This document shows, piece by piece, positions 34,344 to 47,958 of a stretch of 64,000 nt of DNA; positions within the stretch are counted from its first letter, which is position 1; each line of letters begins with the position of its first letter. The notes below the pieces were generated by a model. It searched no databases. It saw only the letters and a program-made list of their open reading frames with translations, and was not told where the DNA came from. A program made the position numbers and the translations under genes. Source of the DNA: Adenophora triphylla var. japonica (Eukaryota > Streptophyta > Magnoliopsida > Asterales > Campanulaceae). The stretch lies in NCBI GenBank assembly GCA_022495995.1, contig JAFEMH010005382.1, forward strand, positions 1-64,000, read 5' to 3'.

Positions 34344-37300
34344 ATCTTAAGACTAATTCCCTATTTGAGAAAGAATTACAGATTTGGAAATTCGGATGAA
34401 AATTCCAGCACGTTTTTTCAGTGATCATCTGTGGTAAAAATTATTTTCCCGTTTCTTTAACCGTTGGATCGGACTGAAATTTGGTGTGCATGTTCACGAC
34501 TCATAGGAGAAGATTCTGAACGGTGGAGATCGAATTTTATTATGTAGATATTAATATATAAATTTCGGAACAGAACAGTTTTTGAAAGAAGTAATGATGT
34601 ATTGACTTACGGATGAACATCAAGGATGTTGCAATGATTGTATAAAATAGTTGTGGTGATGCCACTTCTAGTGTTTATACAATGAATGATAGATCTATTA
34701 TGGTTCATAAAAATCATAGTGAGAAAAATTGAAAAGTTCGATTGAACTAAATTGAGAAAATGAACGGTTAAAGATATTATATTCAACGTTCTTATGATTC
34801 ACAAGAATCATGTTGAGAAAAATTGAATAGTTCATTGTACTAAGTTGAGAAGATGGACGGGTAAAGATTTAGTCTTTAACGTTGCATTTTAGAAATGAAA
34901 AGTTCTTTTGAACTAAGTTGAGAAGATGAACGGATAAAGATGTAGCCTTTAACGTTGCATTGTTTATACGATGGATTGACAAAGATGATAGGGCTTCTCG
35001 AAAGAAGTTGTTAAAGCCTATTATTGTCAATAGTGACAAAAGTCACAAAGCTTAAAACAATAGAGCTTCTTGAAAGAAGTTGTTGAATTCTATTGTTGTG
35101 AAGATTGACATATATCACAAGGACTAAAGTATAGTGCTTATTGGGAGAAGTTGTTAAAACCTATAATTGAAATGGGTGACTAATGTCAAAAGATTAAAAA
35201 TAATATGAATTCTTAAAGGAAGTAGTTAAATCCTATTGTTGATGACAAATGACACACAATATTTAGAAGTATAACTTCTAAAAGAAATTGTGTATTTGGT
35301 GAATGATAAGGTAATTTCTCTAATTTAGAGGTACTTCAAGATGAGACCTTTAAAATTTTGGAATAGTTAACCTCCAATTATAATTTCATTAAAGAATTTT
35401 AGAGGTATATAATATGGTTTTTATAAGAAATAAATTGTGATAATTCCCCTAATGAATTACAATTTATTTTTGGGTGAATTCTCTAATTATATTAGAGAGC
35501 TCTATTTGTAACAACAAAGTTACAATTTGGTGTTTAATTGTTGAAAAATTAAAGCCAATGTTTTGGGAAAGGCTCCTTGTGTGGAGAAAAATCTTCAATG
35601 GGATGTGGTTGTTCCAAGTATTCCGGCTCACATACTGAGAAGCTAGAAAATTTTGTTGGCCTCGACTTTAAGTGATGGCAACAATTGATGTTCTACTTGA
35701 CCACCCTTAAACTTGTGAGGTTTCTTAAGGAAGATTCTATAAAGTTGGATGAAAATAAGACGGATGTTTAATCCGTGAGTGCGGTTGAAGCATGAGATTT
35801 TTGTTTGGAATTATATACTTAACGGATTGTCGAATTCGTTATATAACGTATATAGTACCTATAAAATGGTGAAATAATTATGAGAGTCTTTGGACTATAA
35901 ATAATAAATCTGAGAATGCGGCTGAAATGAACTTCATTATAAGTCGTGCTCAATTGATTTTAAAATAGTGAACTTCATAACCATGAAAAGTTAAATGAAA
36001 GAATTGAAAATGGTCTTTCATGAAAACCATACCGAATGGATGGTGTTGAGTGAATTCTCAAGTGACGGCAATAATTGAGAAATTATTTCACACTTGAAAA
36101 GATTTCAAGAATTACCTAACATATAAATGAAAGTTGAGGTTTTGCTATTCGTCTTTGTGTTGAAAAAGAGAATAGAGTTTTGGAGAAGAAGTTGAAGTAA
36201 ATCGAAATGCTTAACTCTAAGATAAGTTGGTCAAACTTGGTTTGAAAAGTCAAGCTTATTTGGAAAGTCAAACTTGGTTTTAATGTCAAACATGATATCA
36301 TCAAGAATGATATTCATGATGCTTAAATGAATGAAATGGAATTGTATCAACCGATGAGTTGAATTAGTGATCAATAATGAGAATAAGTCTCGTTAGCTAG
36401 ATCATATTCCTTGCGTTAAAAAGGAATTCAAAGAAAATGTGATATGTGCTTGAAGAAATATAATCGAAGCATATTGATGCTTATGATGTGAATATTATTC
36501 AAACACATGGTGGTAATGTGTAAATTATTACATTTATCAATATTTGCTTAAGAGCAAAATATTTAATCTTATCTCTTTAAAGGAAAAGTTGAAAATCAAC
36601 TAAATAAGGAGGTAGCGATAAAACACAACTAAATGTAGTTTGTGTATATGTTACACTAAATACTATTGATTGCATATGGTTGGGTATGCTTACAATAGTT
36701 GTGATTATATAATTCTTGTTTATGAATTCAAGATTCAAGAATGGAATCATGAAGCGCTTCTTTCTTTAAGAATATGTTTCTGTATAAATTAAAAGATGAG
36801 GCAAACTCATTTAAACGGATTCATGATTCAATATAAGAAGAAGAAACTTATCATGAGGAATGATAAAGAAGAGGCATGACCTCGACATAGCAAAGGAGGT
36901 ATGATAAGAAAATTTTATGGCCCGTATTTTCTAACCTCCATGCTAGAAAGTGAATCACAAAGTTATGAAAAGGCTGTGAGCTCATTGAAAGGATCTTTGT
37001 GGAAAGAAGTCATGAAAAGTAAAAAATTGATTCCATCTTGTAAAATTGCACTTGGAAACTAGTGGATTTACCTCCGAGTAGTAAATCACTAGCATATAAG
37101 TGAATTTTCAAAAGGAAATGAAGACCGATGGAACAATCAATGAGTGTAATGCTAGACTTGTAATTGAGGATTACAAGAAAAATAAAGACCTTGATTACTT
37201 TTATACTTATTCTCTCATCACGAGAATAACGATTTGTATTTGCAATTGCTGCATAGCAGAATTTGAAATACATCAAATGGATGTAAATAACCTTTCTAAA

Positions 37301-38937
37301 TGTCGATTTAGAAGAGAAAATTTACATAGAACAACCCGGGGGGTTTGTTGTACATGAGCAATGAAACAAAGTGTCCACAATGTACATCATGATCAAATGG
37401 TGTTAATAATGAAAATTGACATTATTGCTAATTTTTGGACTACTCCAAAAATGTGGGGGTGGGTATACTTTGGAAAATAATTACCTTTTGGAGAGTTTTT
37501 CCCAAGAAAACAATGAGATGTCCATATGAAGTATGAAAACGTAGGCCTACATACACTTGTTAATGTGGGGTGTTTCTCAAAGTAGAAAGTCCAAAGAAAT
37601 TGAAATTGGTAACTAAATGGTGGATTGTGTTTCAAAAGTAATGTTCATAATAATTGTGTATTTTGATTTATTATGTATGATTCAATAAGTTTGAATATAT
37701 ATAATAATCAATGGAAGATGAAGTCAATGGAAATCAAATATTGATGTCAAATTCATTCATGAAAATGAACAAATGATACTTTGAAGGAAATAGATCAAAG
37801 TGGCGAAACGGTTCAAGAAATGAAACGTAGAAAGAAATTTGCTAGTTTGTAAAGTCATTGGATGACTTGAAACAAGTACAAAGATAATGATATCAAAAGT
37901 TTGATTGCGTGGATTTAAGTAAAAATGGTGACAACGTCACTTTATTAATTAAATCCAAAAGTAATGTTAAACTAAGAAAAATTCTAGTAAATTTGATCAT
38001 TTGATTCAAATTCAAGGAAAACTAATGGACTCGTTGTTAAACAAGTCATTAGACAGATATTCTTGATAGATTTGATAGGATCAATATAAAATCACTAGAA
38101 TGAATTTGTATTAACACTTGTCCCATGGATAAAGCTTGTGTTAGAAAGATGTTATATTGCTAAAGTCAATTTATGATTGGCATGACATATAGCAATGTAT
38201 GTAATGGTAGTCTAGACATTTATGTCTAAGACATAATACCATTAAACAACTACTCTCAACTAATTTGACAATGTGAAGTCAAATGATAAACGGATCCATT
38301 AACCAAAGGGTTAAATAGAGAGTTAGTTGAAAGTTCGATGAGGGAAATGAGACGTAAGCCTCTTAAAAGTTAAACACAGCGGAAAACCCAATCTAGATGA
38401 CTGGAGATCCCAAGAACTAGATTCAATGAGACAACCTAACTGTTAAAAGACTTGCAGCGTCACTGTGGGGGAACCAAACCCAAGTCCATTCCTGTTAGTG
38501 ACATCCCGAAAGGACAAGGATAAGCTTATTGCTTTTAATGATTCTTACGCGTCAAAAATTCGAGCGGGATAATACGGGTTAACTTTAAGAAAGCACCTAT
38601 GTGAGAGAGAAGTGGGGCTGCTTCGAGGAGAATTGTGTGAGGCTCAATTCTTAGACCCTCTAACAGAATCAGGCAAAATGTTCAGGGCCATGAATGAACA
38701 TAGCTATGAGAATTGAACTATGTTAGGACGTTACTTGTGTCAAGTATATGATCGGCTACACAAAAAGCATAACAGTTCAAGGACATCACGTCTACCGACT
38801 TGCGAGTAGAGTAAATATGCTTGTACAAGCGAAGGTTCAATAGGCATTTCCACACCTATCGTATGCAAATTTTCGTCTGCCGGACTCTATCACCAAACTC
38901 GTCATTAATTTCCTTCATGTGGGGAATTGTTGGAAAA
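34344..38937 (+). pseudogene. Decayed copia gag-pol interior
   Basis: No long frame survives. Best remnants: 37100-37345, reading EMKTDGTINECNARLVIEDY, then DLDYFYTYS and EIHQMDV, a copia reverse transcriptase with a deletion where the FLNGDLEE part should be; and 38291-38370, reading TDPLTKGLNRELVESSM, the RNase H end typical of copia Pol. The stretch 38385-38700 keeps conserved untranslated sequence (AGATGACTGGAGATCCCAAG) found in some copia families. No clear tRNA-iMet primer site follows the 5' LTR. The remaining kilobases show no other features. Confidence 0.75.
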
Positions 38938-40023
38938 ATTCGTTATATGTGAAGGAAATGTGTATTTTTCTTACATGAATCGTTTGTCGTTTGACAAAGA
39001 TTATTGTGGGTTCATGTTCCACGTTGTGAGAACATGAAAATGAAATATCTAGATGTCCAATTTGGTATTGGATAAGAAAGATATGATAGTTCTAAGTTGG
39101 TGGGTTGAAAGTGTAACTTTTGAAACTTCATCAAAGTTGGTGGGGTGAAAGTGTAACTTTTGAAACTTCATCAAACTAATGATGTTCCATAAATCCAAAT
39201 TATTAAGGGATTAATTGGATAATACCAAGAGTCTTTGGGGTTACAAATTGAAAGGACCTTGGGATTAATTGGATACATATCAAGAGTCTTGGGGTTACAA
39301 ATTGAAAGGACCTTCATATAAAACCCTAAGACTTTTGGTGGAGCTATATAAGAGTTACCCACAACAAGAAACTAGAATGATTTTTTATCAATCTTTCCAC
39401 CCTCCCTCTTGCAATTTGTTATCTTCTTCCTTTGGCCTCCTAGAGAAATATCTATGGTGATTTTGTCCAAGCATAGAAAAATTCGCCGAAAAACTTAAGT
39501 GCAAAGTTGTTCCGGTTCATCCGTTCTATCCTGGGAGACTAACGTTCATTGAAGACCTCGAGCACTCGTAGTGAGGGGGCAAATTAGTATTAAGGAGAGT
39601 GTCTAACACGGCTCGGATTCAAGCAAATTCAAGACGACTTACGATTTTTTCTTTGTTAATGTTTACTCCCTCCGTCCCATGTCAATGGACACCAACTTTA
39701 TGAGTGTGGGAATTAAGGAAAAGTAAGAGAGAGAAAAAGTGAAAAAAAATGATGTGAGTATGAAGAATTAAATAGGAGAGAGAATGAGTGGGAGGAATAG
39801 TTAGGAGAGAGAATGTTGTGAGTGTAAAAGTGAAGTAGGAGAGAGAATGAGTGGAGGGAATAGTGAATATTCTTTTCCATTTTGAGCAGTGTCCATTCAC
39901 GTAGGACGTGCCAAATAGGAAATAAGTGTACGTGGGACGGAGGGAGTATGTTGTAGTATATTGTATTTCAATTTTATTGTAATTCTTTTTCTTTTGTGCT
40001 CGATTGTTTAGATTTATCTAACA
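38938..40023 (+). repeat. 3' LTR of the copia element, with nested MITE
   Basis: 1086 bp, about 803 bp without the MITE, matching the 5' LTR length. A small TCGTTTG duplication near 38985 also distinguishes it. Confidence 0.93.
39666..39946. mobile_element. Stowaway MITE in the 3' LTR
   Basis: Ends CTCCCTCCGTCCCATGTCAATGG and, inverted, CTCCCTCCGTCCCACGTACAC; TA duplicated. The 5' LTR reads TTAATGTT-TA-TGTTGTAG without a break, so the MITE arrived after the copia element inserted. Internal AGGAGAGAGAATGAGTGG repeats lie inside. Confidence 0.93.
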
Positions 40024-40626
40024 ATCATATCTCTGGAAATCATAATTCTGAAAATTCAATCATATGTAAAAAAATAATAATAATAAGAGTAATGGATTAA
40101 ACTCGACAAAAGTTAAGCTAGTACAAAGGGTACAAAGGATTGGTAGATCTGGACTCCCAAGTCGAGAGCATCAGCATTCAGTGGCTTTTCAATCAGAATC
40201 ATCATTCACCGTCGATCTCACTGTCCTTCGTTACTTTCATCATAATGGTCTTCCTCCGTATCCACTTTCTTAGCCTCCCTGATTATACCTGTAAAAGGAA
40301 CGGACGGGGTTAGAGACCGTTATGAGAAATGAATAGCAATGCAGTCAGAATTGTAAACTACCTTTCTTTAAAGGTAGTGCTTCGAGGGACTTTGTGCTGA
40401 AGTCATCTTTTCCTCCCAGGTATTGAAACCCAACAAGCATATCTCCAGCTATTCCTTTTCTAGAAAAAGAAAGCTTATTTATTTTTACCATCATAGACAA
40501 TGCAGACTTCAGTACACTTTTCAAGGGATTTAGGAGAGTCACAAACAAAATTTCCTCCACTTCGCATCTCAATTACTCCCCATGTCCCAATAAAAATTGT
40601 GCCATTCGAGTATTTGACAAACAAAC

Positions 40627-41343
40627 TGATGTGATTATAGAAAATGGATTTGAGCCTGAACAGGAAATTAGGCCCAACAGATATAAATGGGCCAAATACG
40701 TTTAGAGTGGGTATTAAAGTAGGCTCAGGGTGATGAGGCGGCATGAGTGATAATGCGACATCCGTTGGCTGGCATGTGAGAGTAAGGTAAAGCGAGATAC
40801 ATACCTTGAGGAATTACAGTTCAATGTGATATGGTCAATGGCGAGAATATCGCTGTTAAGAAGGTTGAAATTGGCGGCAATCTGAGTATTGCAGCCTATC
40901 CTTTCATTGTCGCCTGGCAGCTTATGTGAATGGTAATCTTGGGTTACGGTTAGACTGTCAGCGGGACCCACTGTAGCCGTTAAATGTGGGGTGATTTGAC
41001 AAGGTGAATAGTGTTTTCCACTAACTTTGGGGTGGTTGGCATCCTAGGTTGATGATTGACAAGTGTCATGGGAGTATATAAGCCTTTGAGACAAAGTTCA
41101 AGGTATGTTCTCTGACTACTCTCTAAGCTCTCTCTCTCTGTCTCTCTAGAAAACCTCCATTGTTGTTTACCTGTTGTAACCAGTAATCTTACTCTCACGC
41201 CGGAGGGGTTTTGCCGGAGCCACCCCTGGCCTAGTTGACGTGTTTGCATGTGTGTAGGTGACCCAGCAAAGGAGTTAGCCGTGGTATCCTGCTTTTCTTG
41301 GTGTTCGAAGGTCCTGTGCAACCAATTTAGTTTGGCAGCATCA
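40627..41343 (+). repeat. 5' LTR of the Tat element
   Basis: 717 bp. Differs from the 3' LTR by point changes, a shorter CT tract and absence of a ~27-bp segment near the CACATGGGGGTATG stretch. Confidence 0.93.
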
Positions 41344-41344
41344 G

Positions 41345-41363
41345 TTGGTTCCGTTGCCGGGAC
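41345..41363 (+). promoter_or_regulatory. Primer-binding site (tRNA-Asp-like)
   Basis: TTGGTTCCGTTGCCGGGAC immediately after the 5' LTR resembles the TGGCGCCGTTGCCGGGGA site used with tRNA-Asp in many plant Tat/Athila elements, with two changed bases near the 3'-terminal pairing positions. Confidence 0.7.
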
Positions 41364-41472
41364 ATTTTCTTCTTCTTTGTTTGGTCCGGTGAAGTTTGTG
41401 GTTGTTTCTTGGTGTGTTTGAGGGGTTGCTGTTCTTGTTTTTGAGTTAGAGCCCAGAAAACCCTACTGTCCA

Positions 41473-43573
41473 ATGGCTGCCAGTGTGTTTTCTTGTTTGG
41501 AAAAGCTTTGTTTTAGTTGGTATACCTGTTGTAAACCCAGAAAAGGTGATAGAATGGGTCAAGATAAAGGAGTTCTGACGAAGGATGCCCAGAATCTGAT
41601 ACTGGCAACGCCCAACCCGAAGGATACCCGCAAGAACAAGTCAGGGTCTATGCGGGAAGGCGAGGTGCAATCTACGGAGACTGAATCGACAATAAGGCGA
41701 GGAAGGGAGCGGGAAGCAAGGGCGCGAGCTGAAAAGGCAAAAGCGAGGACTGACGAGCCGAATCCCGCCCCCTCGAAGAATGACGATGTAAGAGCAAAGG
41801 CGGACCAGTTAAGGGCTGATAATGAGCTGTTGTTGCAAGTTCTCGCAAACAACAGGAAATTGAGAGAAATGGATCAGGAGCCTTCTCATCAGATTCCGCC
41901 GGATGTGTTAGTGGGGTTAGCGGGAAAGACCCCAGCAGGGGAGCAAGCGGCCAGCCAAAGCGTGGCAAAGAGGGATGATAGGTAGGCGAGGGATATGCCG
42001 CCGCCTAAAGAGAAGGGTAGAGAACATAGGCTAGAGCCGACGAAGGAGAGATCAGAAGGCGCGGTGGTGAAGAGAAAACATCAAGAATTTGATGGAGGAA
42101 AAAGGAATAAATTGTATCACAAGTCGGGAAACTCGCGAGAAGAGTCTTACTATTATGAGTATGAAAGTGATGAGTTGGACAGTGGATCAACTATAGACAA
42201 GTCGTACAAGCCTAGTCGCTCAAAGTATTCTTATGAAAGATTATACAGGGACGAGAGGTCGCACCGTTCGCGGCATTCTGAGAAGGTGCACCGAGATGAT
42301 AGGTCGCCTCGGGATAGAGATCAGAGGAGGCATGAAAGGAGGGATAAAGATAAGGAAAGGGAAAAAGCCAAGAAGGCTGCAGAGACTGAGAAAGTTGCTG
42401 AGCATGTGAAAGCCGTGGAGATTGCCAAGGCCGCCGAGGTTGAGAAGGCCAAGAGGGAGGAGAATGAGAAGTGGAAGGCTGAAATGGTCGAGATGGCCAA
42501 GAAAATCAAAGATTTAGAAGCGGGAACCAAGCCAGTGGAAGAAAAGGGTTCCTATTTGGTCCCATTTGCAAAGAGTATCCAGAGTGCTGCCTCAGATCCA
42601 ACCTTCCGTATGCCAAATCTGCCGAGTTATTCTGGGAATTCAAGGGCGAACACCCATGTGGGGGGGGGGGGGGGTTTGTTGACGGAAAGTGAGGCAGTTT
42701 TGTGTAGAGCGTTGGCGAGCACGCTAGCAGATCATGCATTAGAATGGTTTTTGGCCTAGCCATCAGAGTCGATAACCGGCTATCAGGATTTTAAGAGGAA
42801 GTTCTTGGCGAGATCCAGTGCATCGGGGGCGCAGCCCGTGAGAAAGCGGAATTATGCGGGATTAAGCAGAAAGCTGGAGAGGGGATTGCGAGCTTTACTG
42901 ACAGGTTTATGAAAGTCGCAAATCAGATTTTCGGCATTGAGCAGAGCCATATAATCTTGTTGTACAATGCCAGTTTGTTGCCTAGTCCTTTTAAGCAAGA
43001 ATTGGGCATGAGATTGCCGGAGACAGCTGGTGAGTTGTATGAAAGGGTTAGAGGATTTTGCGGCGGCGAGAATAATGATGATGTGAAAGTGGCTCATGCG
43101 ACAACATCGGCGGCTAAGAAGAATGTGAAAGAGAGAATTGATTATGTGAAGGATGAAAATAGGGGTGGTAGAGGAGGTCGTGGTGGGACCCAGGCGGGAA
43201 GAAGTGGTGGCCGAGATGGAGGCCGAGATCAAAGGATGACTATCAAGCCGAGATCAAAGGATGACTATCAAGTATGACAGGCTGAACACCCCAATAAGCG
43301 AGATTCTGAAAAAGGTGAACTTGTCGCCGGCTTATCCCATAAAGGAAGGAACTTTAGGGGCAAGAGACCAGCACAGTTTTTGTGAATATCATCAGGCCAA
43401 TGGGCATTTGACGGAAGATTGCTATAATCTGAGGAGGGTGATTCAAGCTAAAGTTGATAAAGGCGAGTTAAAGGAGTATCTTAAGCGGAATGTAGGGAGA
43501 GATGAGGAGACTAGGCCTGGGAGAAATTTGGTGGATGTTATTCAAGACCCGTTGCTAGTGTGGCTCAGCTGAA
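41473..43573 (+). pseudogene. Gag of the Tat element, stop-broken
   Basis: From ATG 41473 (MAASVFSCLEKLCFSW) through charged, Arg/Glu-rich segments (41995-42500) to a capsid-like region (TFRMPNLPSYSG, LADHALEWF, KFLARSSASG, RLPETAGELYERVRGF) and a zinc-knuckle-like CEYHQANGHLTEDCYNLRR near 43380-43440. Interrupted by stops at about 41984 and 42757, frame breaks near 42860-42905, and a short duplication (AGATCAAAGGATGACTATCA) at 43228-43270. A run of about 14 G near 42661 may itself vary in length. It packaged the element RNA when intact. Confidence 0.8.
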
Positions 43574-46500
43574 TAATCAGATAATGACTTTGTCGCATAG
43601 TTTTGATGTCCCTCAGTATGCAGCCAATGAAGATAGGGTGATCAGCTTCTCAAGGCGAGAATTGGCTGTCACCAAGAGCCACGGGAACCAGCCACTGATA
43701 ATTACGATTTACCCGGGAAACAACATAGTTCAAAGAGTTATGGTGGATTCAAGGACGAGCAGGAATGTTTTGTATTACGAAGCTTTTAAGAAAATGAATT
43801 ATACTGATGCAAATTTGGTGCCTTACAATTAGAAGGGTTTACAAATCATTCTGTCAAGGTGAAAGGCACGATAATGTTGGAAATTGAGATTGGCGAAGGC
43901 AGGCTTGCGAGATCAGAGAATGTCGAGTTTATGGTGATTGACTTGGTTTCCCCTAACAATGCGATAGTCGGGATCCCTTTCATGCAGAGTTTTGAAATGG
44001 TATTATCCATCCCGCACCAGAGAGTGAAATATCCAACTCCTAATGGCATTGGTTGTCTGAAGAGTGAATTGATTACGGTGATGAGAAAGAAAAAGGAGAT
44101 GCAGAAGGCTAAGGCGGCGAGCACAAGCTCAATGACAACAAAGTCTGATTCTCGCCCGCTGAGGATTGATGTGGTTGAGGCTGTTGAAGACGAGATTGAT
44201 TGAGAGATAACTGAAAGCATGAGGAATGGTATGGCAATGGTTGTCGCGGTGGCAAGTGTGGCCCCAGTGAATTTAGAGGTTGAGGTTGTTGACGGAGTAC
44301 GAGAGGCCGGAATGGTTGAGATTGAAGAAGTGCAGGAAGTTGAAGTGGTCGATGTGCGAGAACCTGAGCAACAGGTTGCTGAGCAGGAAGTCGCTAGCGA
44401 GAATGATTTTGGAATGGAGGTGGTAAATGTAGCCCCAAACTTGAGTTATGCCAGAATGGTGCGATTTGTTCAGATGGCTGAGCCGAGAATTGAGTAGATA
44501 GTTGAAGAGATTGTCGACGATTCAGAAGAAGATTGTGAGACCGTGGAGGTTGAGGATAGTGAAGGGCGGCTTACATGGAATGTTTTTGCTGATCCCAGAA
44601 AGGTAGTTGTCGCCAGGGGCAAGAAGCGAAAAAGGATTGAGGTCGAAACGTTGCAGACCAGGGATGAGCCTGACATCCAGGCAGGCGAAGAATTGGAGGA
44701 GGTAGAAATCAACAGTTATTTCCCGGAGCAAAAGATCAAGATTGGAAAACAGTTGTCGCGGGATGAGCGGGATTGTTTAGTTGAGTTTTTGAAGGAAAAT
44801 TTAGATGTATTTGCGTGGCGACCAGAAGATATGAGGGGCATTGATGAGAATGTCGCCATGCACTGCCTAAATGCAGACCTTAATATTGAGCCATTCAAGC
44901 AGAAGGTTAGGCATTTGTCGCTAGAGAAGGAAAAGGCTGTTTTGGAAGAGGTCGAGAAACTTTTGAAGGCGGGAATCATAGAAAAGATTCAGTACCGGAT
45001 TTTGTTGGCGTGCCCTGTTATGGTTTTGAAGTCGGACAAGAAGTGGAGGATGTGCATAAACTTTACAGATTTAAATACGGCTTGCCCCAAAAATTGTTAC
45101 CCGCTCCCGAAGATTGATAAGTTGGTTGATTCGATTGCCGGCCACAAAGTTTTTAGTTTCATTGATGCTGATACCATCATATTAAAATGGTCGAGGAGGA
45201 TAGGGCGAAGACGGCCTTCAGGACGCCAAAGGGAAATTTTTGCTACAAGATGATGCCGTTTGGGTTGAAAAACGCAGGAGCGACATGCCAAAGAATGGTG
45301 AATGAGGTATTCAAGTCGCAGATCGGGCGGAATATTGAGGCGTATATTGATGATATGGTGATCAAGACCAAGAAAAATGACCATACGAGGGATCTCGCAG
45401 AAACGTTGGGAATCTGAGGAAAAATTGTATGAAATTGAACCTCAGCAAATGCACATTTGGGGTGACTGCGGGAAAGTTTTTGGGTTTTTTGGTGAATAGG
45501 AGAGGGATTGAGGCCAACCCAGAGAAGATTCAAGCCTTGTTGGATATGTCGCCTCCCAAGACTATTCGCGAGATCCAGTGGTTGAATGGCAGGATTATTG
45601 CTTTGGGGAGATTCATTTCTAGATCTGCGGAAAGGTGTTTGCCGTTCTTTAAAGTTTTGAAGGGCGGGAAGAGATTTGTTTGGGATGAGGAATGTGATGC
45701 CGCTTTTGAGCAGATGAAGACTTATTTGGGGAAGCCGCCGCTATTATGCAGCCCAGCCCTGTTGAGGGAGATAAATTGTTTGTTTATTTGGAGGCATCAG
45801 ATTATGCGGTGGCTGCCGTGTTGGTAAGAGAGGATGGAGGCATTCAGAGGTCGGTGTATTATGTATCTAAGGCGCTGAGCGAGATTGAGGTGAGATACTT
45901 TAATGCTGAGAAGCTGGCTTATGCTTTGGTGGTTGCCGCAAGGAAATTGAGAGCTTATTTTGTCGCGCACACCATTGTCGTTTTGACTGATGCCCCGTTG
46001 AGGAAAATTTTGCAGCATCCTGATACAGCGGGAAGATTACTGAAATGGTCGATTGAGTTGACCGAATTTGATATAAGGTACGAATCTTGCCGGGCGATAA
46101 AGGCGTAGGCTTTGGCTGATTTTATTGTAGAAACTTCTTTCACCAAGTCGCAGGTTGAGATGGTTGAAGAGGGAAGCAAGAAATGGGCAGCAAAGAGGGT
46201 TGTGTCGAGTTTGGTTGAAGAAAAGGAAAGGCCGCCGGGTTGTTGGATTCTGCATGTGGATGGTTCTTCATCCAAAGACAAAGGTGGAGCGGGAATCACT
46301 ATGGTCTCGCCTGATGAGGAGCTCAAGTACGAGAAGACGCTGAGATTTAAGTTTAATGTTTAAAACAACCAGGCGGAGTATGAGGCTTTGATTGCGGGGA
46401 TTGAGCTCGCGAGAGACATTGGGATTGGGCTGACTAAGATTGTCATTCATTCAGATTCTCAGTTGATTGTTAACTAAGTGAAGGGCGAGTGCGGGGTGTT

Positions 46501-47958
46501 GAATCCAGTTTTGATGAAGTATTGTAATATGGCGAGAAATATTTTGCAGGGGTTTGAGTTTTGGGAGTTAGTACAGATAGACAGAGCTGAAAACTCGCGG
46601 GCAGATTCGTTGAGTAGGTCGGCAGGAGGAGATGTGCAAGACTCGGCTAGTGAGCCGTTGGTTGAATACGTTGACATGCCGGAAATCAACAGGCCGCTGA
46701 TTATGGAAATTGATGAAGCTAAAAGGAATTGGGTGATTGAGATGAAAGAATTTTTGGACAAGGGGCAGTTGCCGCCTGATGAGGAAAAGGCCAAGCTTGT
46801 AAAGGTGACCTCGCCGCGATTTACAGTTTAGGTCGGCATTCTTTATAGAAAATCTTTTTCAAAGCCATTAATGAGGTGTGTAGAGCCAAGCATGGTGCAT
46901 AAAGTTTTATTCGAGATTCATGAAGGCGTGTGTGGCAGCCACCCTGGTGCGAGAACCTTGGCCGACAAAGTTTTATTCCATGGGTATTATTGGCCAAGTT
47001 TGAGAAAGGATGCTGAAAGCTATGTGAAGAAATGCAAGAAGTGCCGAAGACATGGTAATATCCCTAGGCAGCCCGCAACTGAGCAAACCCCGATCGTGGC
47101 GACATGGCCTTTTGATATGTGGGGGATTGATTTGATAGGGCCTTTCCCGAAGGCAAAGGGCGGATGTCAGCACGTGGTTGTCGCGGTGGACTACTTTACT
47201 AAATGGACAGAGGCGAAAGCACGGGCGACAATCAGTGAGGATAATGTGATAAAGTTTGTGCAAAAGAATATTTGGATTAGATATGGGCTGCCAAGGGCGA
47301 TCGTTTCAGATCATGGGACTCAATTGGGAAGAAATTTTCTGCGGAATGTGCGAGGTTGAATGTTAAGCATTGGATGTTGGCAGTTTATAGGCCGTAGTGT
47401 AACGGGCAGGCTGAGGTGGCAAACAAACAAATCATTGCCGCCCTGTGCAAGAATTTGGAAGGAAGGGATGGAGCTTGGATGGAGGAATTGCTAACGGCTT
47501 TGTGGTACGCGAGAACAATTGTAAAGGGCTCAACTGGAGAAACCGCCTTTGCGCTTACTTATGGATCAGAGGCAATGGTGCCAGCCGAGATGGCCTTGCC
47601 GACTTTCAGGGTGACTTATTATGATGAAGTGTGAAATGGCCAAAGGCAATGCAATGATCTTGATTTGAGACGAGAAGGGGCTTCAAGCGAGAATGAGAAT
47701 GATCAATTATAAGCAGAAGATGAAGGCGCAACATGATAAAAGAGTTAACAAGAGGTCGTTCCATGTTGGGGATTGGGTCCTCAGGAGTATGGAGGCCACT
47801 GGGCCAAAGCCGGGATTTACAAAGTTGAATGAAAAGTGGGAGGGCTCGTTCCAAGTAACCAAAGTCGTTCATGATGGAACTTATAAGCTGAAGAAGAAGG
47901 ATGGCGGGAGCTGAAGAATGCGTGGAATGTTGATCACCTCAAGCGGTTTTATCAGTGA
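43574..47958 (+). pseudogene. Pol of the Tat element (PR-RT-RH-aRH-INT), stop-broken
   Basis: Order: protease remnant (VMVDSRTSRNVLYYEAF near 43740-43790, with the usual DTGSS eroded); reverse transcriptase 44700-45420 (WRMCINFTDLNTACPKNCYP, YIDDMVIKTK; the first catalytic block is rearranged to FIDADTIILKW, suggesting a small deletion); RNase H 45746-46108 (LEASDYAVAAVL); second archaeal-type RNase H 46240-46620 (WILHVDGSSSKDKGGAGI, NNQAEYEALIAGIELAR); integrase 46870-47958 (zinc-binding H-H-C-C with GYYWPSLRKD and CKKC, core FDMWGIDLIGPFP, IVSDHGTQ, NGQAEVANKQ) and C-terminal DHLKRFYQ. Stops occur at about 44201, 44495, 45417, 46106, 46361, 46475, 46829, 47357, 47396 and 47632. Several look like CAG or CAA turned to TAG or TAA. 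Confidence 0.88.

Larger units (their letters stand above)
33535..40023 (+). mobile_element. Ty1/copia retrotransposon, complete but inactive
   Basis: Two LTRs (33535-34343 and 38938-40023) start TGTTGG and end AACA. They are flanked by the perfect 5-bp target duplication ATCAT (33530-33534 and 40024-40028). A purine-rich tract ATGTGGGGAAT precedes the 3' LTR. The interior is riddled with stops but keeps copia reverse transcriptase and RNase H end motifs. LTRs are very similar apart from a MITE in the 3' LTR and small indels. It lies between the ETO1-like fragment and the end of the thioredoxin-domain pseudogene. Confidence 0.93.

Noticed and set aside
41559..41968. Antisense frames opposite gag
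   Set aside because: Shadows of the charged gag sequence; codon pattern and motifs support only the plus strand here.
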